Of a DNA stretch of 64,000 nucleotides, positions 17,955 to 26,886 are shown in pieces. The notes under the pieces were generated by a model. It ran no database searches. It saw only the letters and a program-made list of their open reading frames with translations, and was not told the DNA's origin. Location of the stretch: positions 124,001 to 188,000 of the forward strand of contig CAVZHA010000010.1 in NCBI GenBank assembly GCA_963774945.1, read 5' to 3'. The translations under genes were made by a program, and so were the position numbers. Position 1 is the stretch's first letter. Every line of letters begins with the position of its first letter. The stretch is from Trebonia sp963774945 (GTDB lineage Bacteria > Actinomycetota > Actinomycetes > Streptosporangiales > Streptosporangiaceae).

Positions 17955-18908
17955 GTGACGGATGATTGGCGTGGCATGCTGGCGGATGCCGGACTCGTCG
18001 AGTTTGTCGAGAGCGACCGGGCATCGGTCGGGCCCACGTGGCGGGAGCTTGGCCCGGTCGCGGCTCGCGAGCTTCAGCAGGCCAGGGTCGCCTCGCGGCC
18101 GGCCGGGCCGGCGGTGGCCAGCGTTACCGACCTGCGGATAGCCGGCGGCATTGACGCCCGGCTGTACCGTCCGGTCGCTGGGCACGCGGCCGCCCTCACA
18201 GTGTTTCTGCACGGCGGGATGTGGACGGTCGGCTCCCTCGACTCGCACGACCGGCTATGCCGCCGCATGGCCCTGGCAACCGGGTCGGCAGTTCTCGCCG
18301 TCGACTACCGGCGGGCCCCCGAGCACCCGGCGCCGGCGGCGGTGGACGATGCCGTGGCGGCGATCTTGCGGGCGTCGACCGGCCGCGCAGAACTGGCGGG
18401 CGACGGAAAGTGCCCCCTGCTGGTGGCCGGCGACAGTTCCGGCGGCAACCTGGCGGCCCTGGCCTGTCTGCGGATTCGCGACAAGAGGGAAGCGCTGCCC
18501 GATGGTCAGGTGCTCATCTACCCGAACACCGACCTGACGCTGTCCCGGCCAAGCGCGAGGCAGAAGGCAATCGGCTGGGGTATCACCACCGACGTCATCG
18601 CATGGGGAGCTGAGTTCTGGGTGCCCGACCCGGCCCGGCGCGCCGACCCGGCCGTAAGCCCCCTGTTCGAGCCGGACCTGGGCGGCCTTCCGACGGCGCT
18701 GATCGTCACCGCCGAGCACGACCCCCTGCGTGACGAGGGCGAGGCGTACGCGGCGCGGCTGGACGCGGCGGGCACGCGGGTTCTCCTGCGCCGCGAGCCC
18801 GCGATGATTCACGGCTTCCTCAACCTCGACATGCAGTCCAGGGCGGCCGCAGCCGCGGGGGAGCGGATCTTCGACGACATGACCCGCCTGATCAAGTCCC
18901 GGCGGTAG
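17955..18908 (+). CDS. HSL-family alpha/beta-hydrolase esterase
   Basis: A 317-residue esterase of the hormone-sensitive-lipase group. The oxyanion motif is FLHGGMW (HGGG-like), the nucleophile elbow is AGDSSGGN, and the catalytic Asp and His are seen in TAEHDPLRDEGE and MIHGFLN. A cap of about 80 residues precedes the core. No signal peptide, so it is cytoplasmic. Short-chain ester or amide hydrolysis is expected; the natural substrate is unknown. Confidence 0.88.
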   Translation: MTDDWRGMLADAGLVEFVESDRASVGPTWRELGPVAARELQQARVASRPAGPAVASVTDLRIAGGIDARLYRPVAGHAAALTVFLHGGMWTVGSLDSHDRLCRRMALATGSAVLAVDYRRAPEHPAPAAVDDAVAAILRASTGRAELAGDGKCPLLVAGDSSGGNLAALACLRIRDKREALPDGQVLIYPNTDLTLSRPSARQKAIGWGITTDVIAWGAEFWVPDPARRADPAVSPLFEPDLGGLPTALIVTAEHDPLRDEGEAYAARLDAAGTRVLLRREPAMIHGFLNLDMQSRAAAAAGERIFDDMTRLIKSRR

Positions 18909-18952
18909 CGGTCGACGCCGTTCGGGTAACTGCCCGAGATTCGCCGGGCCTG

Positions 18953-19066
18953 CTAACTGAGACCGGGCCAGCCGCCGGCCCTGGCGCGAACCATCTCTGC
19001 AACCTCTTTGACGGAATGGTCGTCGGTATCCACTCGTAGATCGGCGAATTCCGCGAGCTTTAGTTG
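18953..19066 (-). pseudogene. Possible C-terminal remnant of a nucleotide-kinase-like gene
   Basis: On the minus strand about 37 codons read LKLAEFADLRVDTDDHSVKE and then VAEMVRARAGG before a stop at 18953. The LRVDTDDxSxxEV pattern resembles the last strand and helix of small P-loop kinases. Upstream the sequence becomes AT-rich with nested hairpins and no kinase domain follows, so this is at most a fragment. Low confidence. Confidence 0.35.
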
Positions 19067-19167
19067 AGTGGCCTACCCGACCGACGATTTTCCGACGCGC
19101 TATCGTCACCGCCGGAGCCCGCAGCGTCGCGTTTCCCGCCATCGCCGCCGGCATCTGCGAATTCCCG

Positions 19168-19256
19168 AAAGATCTTGGAAGGTTTGCTTATCGCGGAAAT
19201 TTTGCACGCGTATAACGTGCTTTTCTTCCTCGGTAAAAAAGGTTTCCAAGATCTTT
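19168..19256. repeat. AT-rich nested hairpin
   Basis: Perfect 13-bp outer arms AAAGATCTTGGAA (19168-19180) and TTCCAAGATCTTT (19244-19256) enclose an inner hairpin GCACG/CGTGC (19204-19208 and 19216-19220). The stretch is far more AT-rich than its surroundings. The rest of the 515-bp gap (18909-19423) shows no gene other than the fragment at 18953-19066. It may be a structured RNA, a terminator or a mobile-element scar. Confidence 0.55.
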
Positions 19257-19423
19257 TGTCTCTGGGCGCCGAGACGTTGTAACAAGGGAGTCAGGCCTCA
19301 CTACTGCAACGCGAGTCCCAGGGCGGGGCAGGGCAGTCGATAGAGCCTACGGGCGAACCCTCCGCCGTGGGCTCGTGGCCCATCTGGCCAAGCAATACTT
19401 AGGTTCGCGACCGCGCACTGGGC

Positions 19424-20264
19424 TTAGTTAGAGAAATCCTGGGTGAGCCAGACCGTGCCGGAGCTGTCGCGGTAGACCGCGATCCCGATGTGGGTGAAGC
19501 TGGTGCTCAGGATGTTCAGCCGGTGACCGTCGTTCGGCGGCTGCTCGTTGAGCATGGACTGGGTGAGCCCGACGGCCATCGAGGCGATGGCGGCGGTGGT
19601 ATCGGACACGGGGCCGCCTTCGCCGATGTTTTCTCCGGCGGCGGTCCAGTCGATGCCGGCGGCGGTCTCGCGGGCCCCGATAGCCGGCTCGCCCGGGCAC
19701 TGGTGGGAGAGCCCGCAGCCGTCGGCCATCAGCAGGTTATGCGCGGACGAGGTGCTCTCCAGGCCCGTGGTCAGGGTCAGCGCAGGCAGCTTGGCGGTGG
19801 CGCGGGCCTGGTTGATGAGCGCGAGCACCTGGGCGGCGGGTGTGCCGTTCTGGTCCGCGGTCGCACTGCTGGCAGGGGAGGCTGCGGAGGAAGCAGTGGG
19901 GGACGCGGACGAGCTCGGCGCTGACACGCTGCGCGGACGCCGACGCCGACGGTGCCGTGCTCGCCCGGTGCGTTCCAGCAACGGCGTGACTCGGCGGGAC
20001 GGTCACCACCACCGGCGCGGCGGCGACAGCCATCGCGGCCGGGCTGTTGGCGCAGGGGCCGGTGCCCGCCGCACCGCATGCGGCCGCCGTGGTCCGCGAG
20101 CTCGTGACCGTCCCGGCGGACGACGGGCCGGGAGAGAACACACCGCGAGCCAGGTAGAGGCTCCCGCCGATCAGCACGGCCAGCACGGCCAGCACGAGCG
20201 CGCTGGACGCCGCGATCCTGACCCGGCGGGACGAGGCGGCCGACGCCAGTGCCCCACGATTCAT
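19424..20264 (-). CDS. Secreted CAP-domain (SCP/PR1-like) protein, frameshifted
   Basis: Starting at ATG 20264 the first frame encodes a basic N-terminus and one hydrophobic segment (SALVLAVLAVLIGGSLYLA), a signal anchor, then a Ser/Ala/Thr-rich linker. The second frame encodes the CAP domain: AQVLALINQARATAKLPALT, SSAHNLLMADGCGLSHQCPG, AGENIG and NDGHRLNIL, ending WLTQDFSN. The frames meet in the linker near 19930; removing one base gives 279 residues. Surface-exposed or secreted; the CAP-domain His and Glu residues appear present (HNLL, GENIG, GHRLN), but the function in actinomycetes is not settled. Confidence 0.8.
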
Positions 20265-20385
20265 TTCATCACCACCTAGTAGGCGCTGACACACTAGGAC
20301 ACTTGCGCCGGGCTTCCCGCCGAAATGGGCAAATGTAGCAACTATTACGCCCGGTGAGCGCCGTTCATTGCGTCGGGTGCGGCCG

Positions 20386-21174
20386 CTACAGGGACTTGAC
20401 GCCGACGCCGGCCAGCGCGTAGACCGGCTTTCCGGCCGGCTCGCCGCCGGTCCCCGCTATCCACCTGCGCGCCTCGCACACCCCCGGCCCGACCGGTTCG
20501 AGCCCGCCCAGCATCGACGCCAGATCGGCGGCGCCATGGTTCCAGAACCGGGCATGGGTGGCGGTCTGCTGCACGCGGGCGGCGAGTTCAATGTCCTGGT
20601 AATGCCCGGAAGACACGATCAGCCACGAGCCCCGGGCGGCCCTGCTCATATAGCTGGCGCACACCTCGGCGGCCGAGTCGGCCGAAAGGAAATGGAGCAC
20701 CGCGGCCAGGATCACGGCCACCGGCTCGGACGGATCGATTACGGCGCGGACCCGCGGATTGGCGAGCACGGTCTCGGGCTCGGTCAGGTCTGCCCGCACT
20801 GCGGCGAGTCCTTCGCCGCGGGCAAGCAGCGCCTCCCCGTGGATCACGGCCACGGGGTCTATGTCCACATAGCACACCCGCGCGTCCGGGATTACCTGCC
20901 GGACCGCCTCGTGCACCGCCGGGTGCGCGGGCAGCCCGGAGCCGAGATCGAGGAACTGGTTTATGCCCGCAGCCGCTGCGCGCGCCGCCGCGGCGCAGAT
21001 GAACTCCCGATTGTGCCGGACCAATTGCGGCAGCGCGGGGTTAACCTCGGCCATCCGCCCGCCCATGTCCCGGTCGGAGGCGAAATTGTCCTTTCCGCCC
21101 AGCCAGTAGTCGTAGACACGGGCGACGCTGGGCCGATTCACGTCGATGCCCGCAGGGGGATTCTCGTCCATCAC
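20386..21174 (-). CDS. S-adenosyl methyltransferase (PF04672 / DUF574 family)
   Basis: A 262-residue protein with the family signature SVARVYDYWLGGKDNFASDR at residues 16-35, the SAM site FLDLGSGLP, VCYVDIDPVAVIHGEALL, and SSGHYQDIELA. This family is expanded in streptomycete-like genomes; its substrates are largely unknown, with roles proposed in secondary metabolism. ATG 21174 or 21171 can serve as start. It is flanked by unrelated genes. Confidence 0.88.
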   Translation of the reverse strand: MMDENPPAGIDVNRPSVARVYDYWLGGKDNFASDRDMGGRMAEVNPALPQLVRHNREFICAAAARAAAAGINQFLDLGSGLPAHPAVHEAVRQVIPDARVCYVDIDPVAVIHGEALLARGEGLAAVRADLTEPETVLANPRVRAVIDPSEPVAVILAAVLHFLSADSAAEVCASYMSRAARGSWLIVSSGHYQDIELAARVQQTATHARFWNHGAADLASMLGGLEPVGPGVCEARRWIAGTGGEPAGKPVYALAGVGVKSL

Positions 21175-21422
21175 GACCCCAGGCTACGCAGTCATGCCCG
21201 CCATCGGCGTCTCGGGTGGTGTGCCCGTGACCGGGCGCGGGCGGGACGGTAAATGGCTCGCGGCGACGGGCCGTGCTGGCTACGATCCTCCTGCCCACTG
21301 CCGCGCCGAGGGAGGAAGCAATGATGCGCCGCGACCACGACGCCGAGGCGTCCTTTTGAACCGATCAGCAAACGCCGCCGGGGGTTCCCTCCAGCGAGTC
21401 TCGCGTCAAGCGGGGCGATCGC

Positions 21423-21569
21423 GTGGTGGGCGCCGACACCGAGCTGGTCGAGAAACTCGGCCGGAACGACCTGTGCCCGTGCGGCTCAGGCCGTCGGTTC
21501 CGCCGCTGTTGCCGGAGCACCGGCAGGCTTGATGGAACGCAGGCCGACTATTACGTCCGGGACTGGTGA
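21423..21569 (+). CDS. SEC-C motif mini-protein
   Basis: From GTG 21423 the frame encodes 48 residues built around a SEC-C zinc motif, GRNDLCPCGSGRRFRRCC, as found at the C-terminus of SecA and in stand-alone proteins. The frame is open upstream to 21360 but contains no better start. Its 3' end overlaps the end of the permease gene on the opposite strand by 19 bp. It may be a remnant of a longer SEC-C protein or a true small protein. Confidence 0.5.
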   Translation: MVGADTELVEKLGRNDLCPCGSGRRFRRCCRSTGRLDGTQADYYVRDW

Positions 21570-23089
21570 GGCTTGTCGGCCAGGTCGCTGATCGGCTTGA
21601 CCCCGGCGGTGCCGTTCCTGAGCCGCCGCAGCAGGCCGCCGAAGTACCAGAGGGCGGCCAGGGCCAGGGCGTAGCCGAGCATCTTGTCCGAGCCGTGGAA
21701 CGGCGACGGGGAACGACAGCGCCACCATGATCACCACGGTGTAGACGAGCACGAACCCGATGACGGGCCACGCCCACCGGCCGAGCGTGAACGCGCCGGG
21801 GAGGCTGTCGGTGGTGCGCCGCTTGACCGCGTAGGCCACGCGTGATCAGGAAGTAGATGATGTAGGGGATGATCGCGGTCGCGCCGACGAGCGTGCCGAA
21901 CGAGCTGGTCTGGAAGTACCCGTAGATCATCACGCCGACGTCGATCACGCCGAACACCAGCAGCGCCACCACCGGCGTCTGGCTGCGCCGGTTGATCTTC
22001 CGCAGCGTGCCGGAGAACGGCAGCATGTTGTCCCGCGACAGGGAGTAGACCAGCCTGGCCTGCGCGCCGGTGCCGACGACCAGGATCGAGAACATCGAGA
22101 AGACCACGAACGCGACGAAGACCTTGACCAGCCCGGACGGCAGCCAGTAGCCCGCGATCGCCAGCAGCGGCAGCGGCGCCGACTCGACGGTCTTGAGGTC
22201 GGGGATGGCGACCGTGAAGCCGATCAGCGCGACCATGCCAAGCACGGCGGAGCCGCCCACGGCCCACAGCACGCCGCGCGGCACGCTGCGGCGGGGGTCC
22301 ACCGCGTCCTCGGACATGTCGGCGGCCAGCTCGAACCCGACCAGGGTGAAGGCGCCGAGCAGCCCGGCCAGGGCGAAGGCGTACCACGTCGGGTTGTGGA
22401 AGACGGAGGTCGTGTTCGTGAGGATGCCCGCCCCGTACGGGGTGGGCTTCGAGTGGATCGCCCCACAGCACCAGCAGCAGCACGCCGAACACGACGGTCC
22501 CGATGATCTCGGTGAACACCGCGACGTTGTTGACGCGCGCCGCCACCTGGATGCTGATGATGTTGATCACCACGGGCAGCAGCATCAAGATGATCGCCAC
22601 CGAGAGCACCAGGTGCGGGCTCGGCGTGTCGACGTTGAACTCGCTGAGCAGCAGCGGGGCCGCGACCTGGAGCATGATCGCGCCGCCGCCGACCGCCATG
22701 TAGAGCAGGCCGGCGAAGCCGACGAACCAGCCGTAGGTCGGGTTCACCAGCCGGGCGCTCCACTGGTACGCGTAGCCGGCCAGCGGGATGCGGGTGCCGA
22801 GCTCGGCGACGACCAGGGCGACCATCAGGTTGCCGACCCCGACGATCGGCCACGTCCAGATGGAGGCGGGCCCCCAGTAGGCGAGGCCGAACCCGTAGTT
22901 CAGGAAGATCCCGGTGGTGATCGAGATGATCGAGAACGCGATCGCGAACATCGAGAAGAACCGCAGCGACCGCCGGAGCTCCGGCTTATAGCCGGCCCGC
23001 TGCAGGACGAGCTCGGCGGAGTCCGCCGTCGGCCGGGCGGAGACGGGCACCGCTGCTGGTGGGTTGGGTTCGGCTGCCGTACTGGACAT
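21551..23089 (-). CDS. APC-family amino-acid/amine permease, three frameshifts
   Basis: ATG 23089 follows an AGAAGG site. Three consecutive frames encode a 12-helix APC transporter: LRFFSMFAIAFSIISITTGI, YAYQWSARLVNPTYGWFVGF; then FELAADMSEDAVDPRRSVPR and LVYSLSRDNMLPFSG; then AYAVKRRTTDSLPGAFTLGR and the tail RRLRNGTAGVKPISDLADK ending at 21551. The joins fall near 22463, 21840 and 21700, and each is repaired by removing one base, giving 511 residues. The stop-to-start order suggests an operon with the aminotransferase and aldolase-kinase upstream. Likely substrate: an amino acid or amine. Confidence 0.82.
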
Positions 23090-23114
23090 GGTGACCTTCT
23101 TTCTTACTGCTCTC

Positions 23115-24366
23115 TCACTGGACGATCCGCTTACGAACGGCGGCGAAGGCCTGGTCCGTCGCCTCGAGCACCAGCGCAAGGTCGTCGCCGGTCATGGCAG
23201 CCGAGACGAACCAGTTGTGCCGTGGATGCAGGTAGACGCCGCCGCGCAGGGCCTGGGCGGCGAACACGTCGGCCAGCTGGTGACCCTGGTCCCCGGCGAA
23301 GGTGAGATAGGGCATCGCCGCCGGGCCGGTGTAGCTGACGGGCAGGTCCCACGAGCGCGCCTGCGCCAGGATCCCCTCGCGCAGCTCGGCGCCGGTCCGC
23401 TCCATCGCCTCGACCGCCCGCTCCTGTCCGAGCGCGGTGATGGTGGCGATCGCGGCGGCCATCGGGACGGCGGAGAACCAGAACGAGCCGGTGACGAACA
23501 CCTGCCGCGCGCCGTCACGGAACGCGTCGTTGCCGAGCACCGCGGCCAGCGGGTGGCCGTTCGCGATCGCCTTGCTCCAGGCCGACAGGTCGGGCTGCCA
23601 CGCCGATCGGCTCCCAGCTCGAGCCCAGGTGCAGGCGGAACCCGCAGCGCACGTCGTCGAGGATCAGCGCGGCGCCGGTGGCGTCGCACAGCGCGCGCAG
23701 GCCGCGGGCGAACTCGGGGTCGACCAGTTCCTGGTCGTACCCGGCGTTGTGCTTGAACGGGCTGACCACGATGGCGGCCAGGTCGTCGCCCGCCTCGGCG
23801 GCGGCCTGGCGCACGCTGGCGAGGTCGTTATAGGTGTAGTGGCCGAGGTTGACGCGGTCCTGCGGGGTGACGCCGGCCGGCCGGGGCGTGCACCAGGGCG
23901 CGGCGCCGTGATAGGCGCCGGCGGCGACCAGGATCTTCCGCCGCCCGGTCTGCGCCCGGGCGATCGTGCAGCACATGGTGGTCGCGTCGGTGCCGTTCTT
24001 GGCGAACATCGCCCAGTCCGCGTGCCGCACGGTCCGCACCAGCAGCTCGGCCAGGTCGACCATGACCGGGCCGGGACCGTTCTGGCAGTCGCCGAGCGCC
24101 GCCTGCGCCGCCGCCGCCTCCTCCACCCGCGGATGCTGGTGACCGAGCACGACCGGCCCGTAGCTGCACATCAGGTCGACGTACTCGTTCCCGTCCACGT
24201 CCCAGATCCGGGCGCCGCGGCCGCCGCGCATGAACTGCGGGTAGACCGCGGGCAGGGACGCGGCCGACTGGTGCCCGTACATCCCGCCCGGGATGACCGC
24301 CCGCGCGCGCTCCCGCAGCCGCCGGTCCTCGGTGTGCTCGGCCGCCCGGCCGGGCTGCTCGGTCAT
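23115..24366 (-). CDS. Class III PLP aminotransferase (GSA-aminomutase-like), single frameshift
   Basis: Fold-type I PLP enzyme. Seen: RARAVIPGGMYGHQS, RIWDVDGNEYVDLMCSYGPV, LGHQHPRVEEA, FAKNGTDATTMC, the PLP-binding Asp in ALILDDVRCGFR, and the Schiff-base Lys in AWSKAIANGHPLAAV. The frame breaks just before that lysine, near 23600; removing one G from GGCGTGGCAG restores 416 residues. Similarity to glutamate-1-semialdehyde aminomutase is at family level, and the context (transporter, kinase, aldolase) argues for an amine or amino-sugar catabolic role. ATG 24366 follows AAGGAG and overlaps the aldolase-kinase stop (ATGA). Confidence 0.85.
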
Positions 24367-26132
24367 GGATTCGCTCCTTCGGTTGCTGATGCCCGCCGCG
24401 CGGCCGCGGCGGCGATCCGGTCGGCCACGGCCGGCTGCGCGCGGCCGAGGAAGTTCAGCGCCTGGCCGAGGCTCTCGATCCCGGCGTCCGACCCCAGGCC
24501 GGTGGCGACCAGCGAGCCGCAGGCGACGCCGAGCCAGGCCGCGTCGACCGGGCCGGCGCCGAGCAGCAGCCCGGCCAGCATGCCCGCGGTGAAGCCGTCC
24601 CCGCAGCCGGTGGTGTCCACGACGTCGACCTTGATCGCGGGCAGCGACACGGGGGCGCCGCCGCCCCGCCAGGCGACCACGCAGCCGTCCGCGCCGCAGG
24701 TGACGGCCACGCCGCCGGCGCCGAGCGCCAGCACGTCCTCGATGGCGGGCGTGAGGTCGTCGCGGCCGGTGAGCGCGAGCAGCTGATCGGCGTTCGGCAG
24801 GAACCAGTCCGCCATGGCAAGCAGCCCGGCGATCCGCTCCAGATCGTGCGGGCGGCCGGGGTGCAGCACGTCCACCGCGACCAGCGCCCCGCCGGCCCGG
24901 GCGGCCGTGACCACCTGCGCCAGCCCGTCGCCGACGATGCCGCCGAGCGCGTCCGGCGCGCCGACCAGCAGCGCCCGGCTGCCGCGAACCCGGTCCAGGT
25001 TGACGTCGGCGAGCTCGAGGAGCGACGTCGCGCCGGGCACGTGCAAGGCCGGGCGCTCCCCGTTTCCCCTGATCGGCAGGATGGTGGCCGATGTCTGGAC
25101 CCCGGTCTTGCGGCTCAGCCCGCTGGTGTCGACGCCGTGCCTGGCCATCGCGGCGGCGACCATGTCGCCGAGCAGGTCGTCGCCGACCGCGCCGACCGCG
25201 CGCACGCTGGCGCCGAGCTTGGCCAGGTCGACGGCCGGGCCGGCCGCCGTGCCCGCGGCCGTGGCCCGGATTTCGGTGAGCCGGGCGCTGCCCTGGCCGG
25301 GCGGGATGGCCTCGACCGGCCTGCCGAGCACGTCGAGAATGTGCGCTCCGAGCACGGTCACCTGGCCAAGCGGCCTTCCGGGGGTCGCGCCCCGTTCGCC
25401 CGCCGTGGGCGCGGTCTCCTTCGCGGCCCGCATCCCGTAGCGGCGTCGTCGGCTCTCCGCAGTTACCTCGTCGAGTTCGGCCGCCGACAGCACCGCGGGT
25501 TCGCCATAGGACAGCGCCAGCCGGTACGCGCGGGCCAGCCACTCCAGGAGCAGCGCCCGGTCGTACGCCTGCGCCAGGCTGCCGCCGTAGGTGACCGCCC
25601 CGTGGTTGCGCAAGATGACCGCGGTGCGGCCCGCCAGCGCCTCGACGGCGGCCCCGGCCAGCCGCGCCGACCCGAACCGCGCGTACGGCGCGACCCGGAC
25701 CGGGCCGCCGAGGGCGGTGATCGCGTAGTGGATGGCCGGCAGCTCCGTCCGCGCCGCCGAGAGCGCAACGACCTCCGGCGAGTGCGTGTGCACGACCGCC
25801 GCCGCCCCGGTCGCCGCGTAGATCGCCAGGTGCATCGGCGTCTCCGAGGACGGCGTCTCCGGCTGGCCGCCTTCGCCCCCGCCTTCGCCCCCGCCGTCGG
25901 TTCCGGCGTCGGTTCCGGCGAGCCGGTCGCCGGCCAGCGTGACCAGGCAGACGCCGGCCGGCGTCATCTCCTGGTAGGCGACGCCGGACGGCGTGATCGC
26001 CACCGCGTCGCCCACGCGCACGCTGAGGTTGCCTGCGCTGCCGACGGACAGTCCGTCCGCGAGCAGGCGCTGGCCGTATCGGACGAGCTCGGCGCGGGCC
26101 GCCGCACGCTCATCCGGGTCGCTGCGGTACAT
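24363..26132 (-). CDS. Fused class II aldolase / PfkB-family sugar kinase
   Basis: A single uninterrupted frame of 589 residues. Residues about 1-225 are a class II (fuculose-phosphate type) aldolase: LADGLSVGSAGNLSVRV, the metal-binding VVHTHSPEVVAL and ILRNHGAVTYG. Residues about 275-580 are a PfkB kinase: GQVTVLGAHILDVLGRP at its start and DTTGCGDGFTAGMLAG with the catalytic Asp near the end. A Gly/Glu-rich insert (GTDGGGEGGGEGG), encoded by tandem repeats near 25870-25920, sits inside the aldolase. The kinase and aldolase steps are usually consecutive: phosphorylate a ketose, then cleave to dihydroxyacetone phosphate and an aldehyde. Divergent from the TetR gene. Confidence 0.88.
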   Translation of the reverse strand: MYRSDPDERAAARAELVRYGQRLLADGLSVGSAGNLSVRVGDAVAITPSGVAYQEMTPAGVCLVTLAGDRLAGTDAGTDGGGEGGGEGGQPETPSSETPMHLAIYAATGAAAVVHTHSPEVVALSAARTELPAIHYAITALGGPVRVAPYARFGSARLAGAAVEALAGRTAVILRNHGAVTYGGSLAQAYDRALLLEWLARAYRLALSYGEPAVLSAAELDEVTAESRRRRYGMRAAKETAPTAGERGATPGRPLGQVTVLGAHILDVLGRPVEAIPPGQGSARLTEIRATAAGTAAGPAVDLAKLGASVRAVGAVGDDLLGDMVAAAMARHGVDTSGLSRKTGVQTSATILPIRGNGERPALHVPGATSLLELADVNLDRVRGSRALLVGAPDALGGIVGDGLAQVVTAARAGGALVAVDVLHPGRPHDLERIAGLLAMADWFLPNADQLLALTGRDDLTPAIEDVLALGAGGVAVTCGADGCVVAWRGGGAPVSLPAIKVDVVDTTGCGDGFTAGMLAGLLLGAGPVDAAWLGVACGSLVATGLGSDAGIESLGQALNFLGRAQPAVADRIAAAAARRASATEGANP

Positions 26133-26160
26133 TAGACGGATATTAGACGGACGTCCGATA
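26130..26160. promoter_or_regulatory. Candidate TetR operator
   Basis: The short intergenic region holds a perfect 10-bp palindrome CGGACGTCCG (26148-26157) and two direct copies of ATTAGACGGA (26131-26140 and from 26142). They lie at the start of the aldolase-kinase gene and about 47 bp upstream of the TetR start, well placed to repress both. Binding is inferred. Confidence 0.5.
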
Positions 26161-26204
26161 AAAAAACAGAGGGCGTCGGCACCGGAGTTCGGCAGGGTTG
26201 GGTT

Positions 26205-26804
26205 ATGCCAAAGATCGTCAACTGGGATGACCGGCGTGACGAGATCTTGTCCGCCACCTGGCGGGTGATCGCGCGCGACGGCATCGCCAAGGCCACCATC
26301 AGGTCCATCGCCCGCGAGGCGCACTGCTCGCCGGGCATCCTCGCGCACTACTTCGACGACAAGGCCGACATCCTCGGTTCGGCGCTGGTCCTGTCGCACC
26401 GCCGGGTCGCGGCCCGGATGGAGGCCAAGGCGGCCGGCCGGGCCGGGCTCGACGCGCTCCGGGTGGTCATGCTCGAGGCGCTGCCGCTCGATGACGAGCG
26501 TGACCTCGAGGCGCAGATCGAGATCAGCTTCTGGGGACGGGCGCTGGGCAATCCGGAGCTGCGCACGGTCCAGCACGCCGAGTTCGACCGCTTCGCCGAA
26601 CGGCTGCGCGCGCACCTGGCCGAAGCGCGAAAGCTGGGCGAACTTCGCGACAGCATCGACCTCGACCTGGCGGCTCACCAGCTGCTCGTGCTCATCGACG
26701 GGCTCAGCGCCCAGCGGGTGCTGTACCCCGGCCGGGTGAGCGCTGCCCGCCAGCGGCAGATGCTCAGCGAGCTGCTCGACAGCTTCCGCCCGTGGCCGGG
26801 CTGA
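26205..26804 (+). CDS. TetR-family regulator (BetI-like)
   Basis: A 199-residue protein. The N-terminal helix-turn-helix is ILSATWRVIARDGIAKATIR and SIAREAHCSPGILAHYFDDK; the C-terminal ligand domain is of the BetI/TetR_C_6 type (EISFWGRALGNPELR, LLVLIDGLSAQRVLYPGR). Transcribed away from the aldolase-kinase / aminotransferase / permease operon across a 72-bp gap, so it is probably the local repressor whose ligand is the imported substrate or an intermediate. Confidence 0.87.
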   Translation: MPKIVNWDDRRDEILSATWRVIARDGIAKATIRSIAREAHCSPGILAHYFDDKADILGSALVLSHRRVAARMEAKAAGRAGLDALRVVMLEALPLDDERDLEAQIEISFWGRALGNPELRTVQHAEFDRFAERLRAHLAEARKLGELRDSIDLDLAAHQLLVLIDGLSAQRVLYPGRVSAARQRQMLSELLDSFRPWPG

Positions 26805-26886
26805 CTCCATCGGTGGTCACTGGCGTCACCGACCACCTAGCCTGAGGCGGGTATAGGAGCCAGTGGATGGCGCCGAAGGGAGCGCG

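Noticed and set aside
19064..19343. Two overlapping short ORFs across the AT-rich hairpin
   Set aside because: They merely read through the hairpin region in two frames; no starts with ribosome-binding sites.
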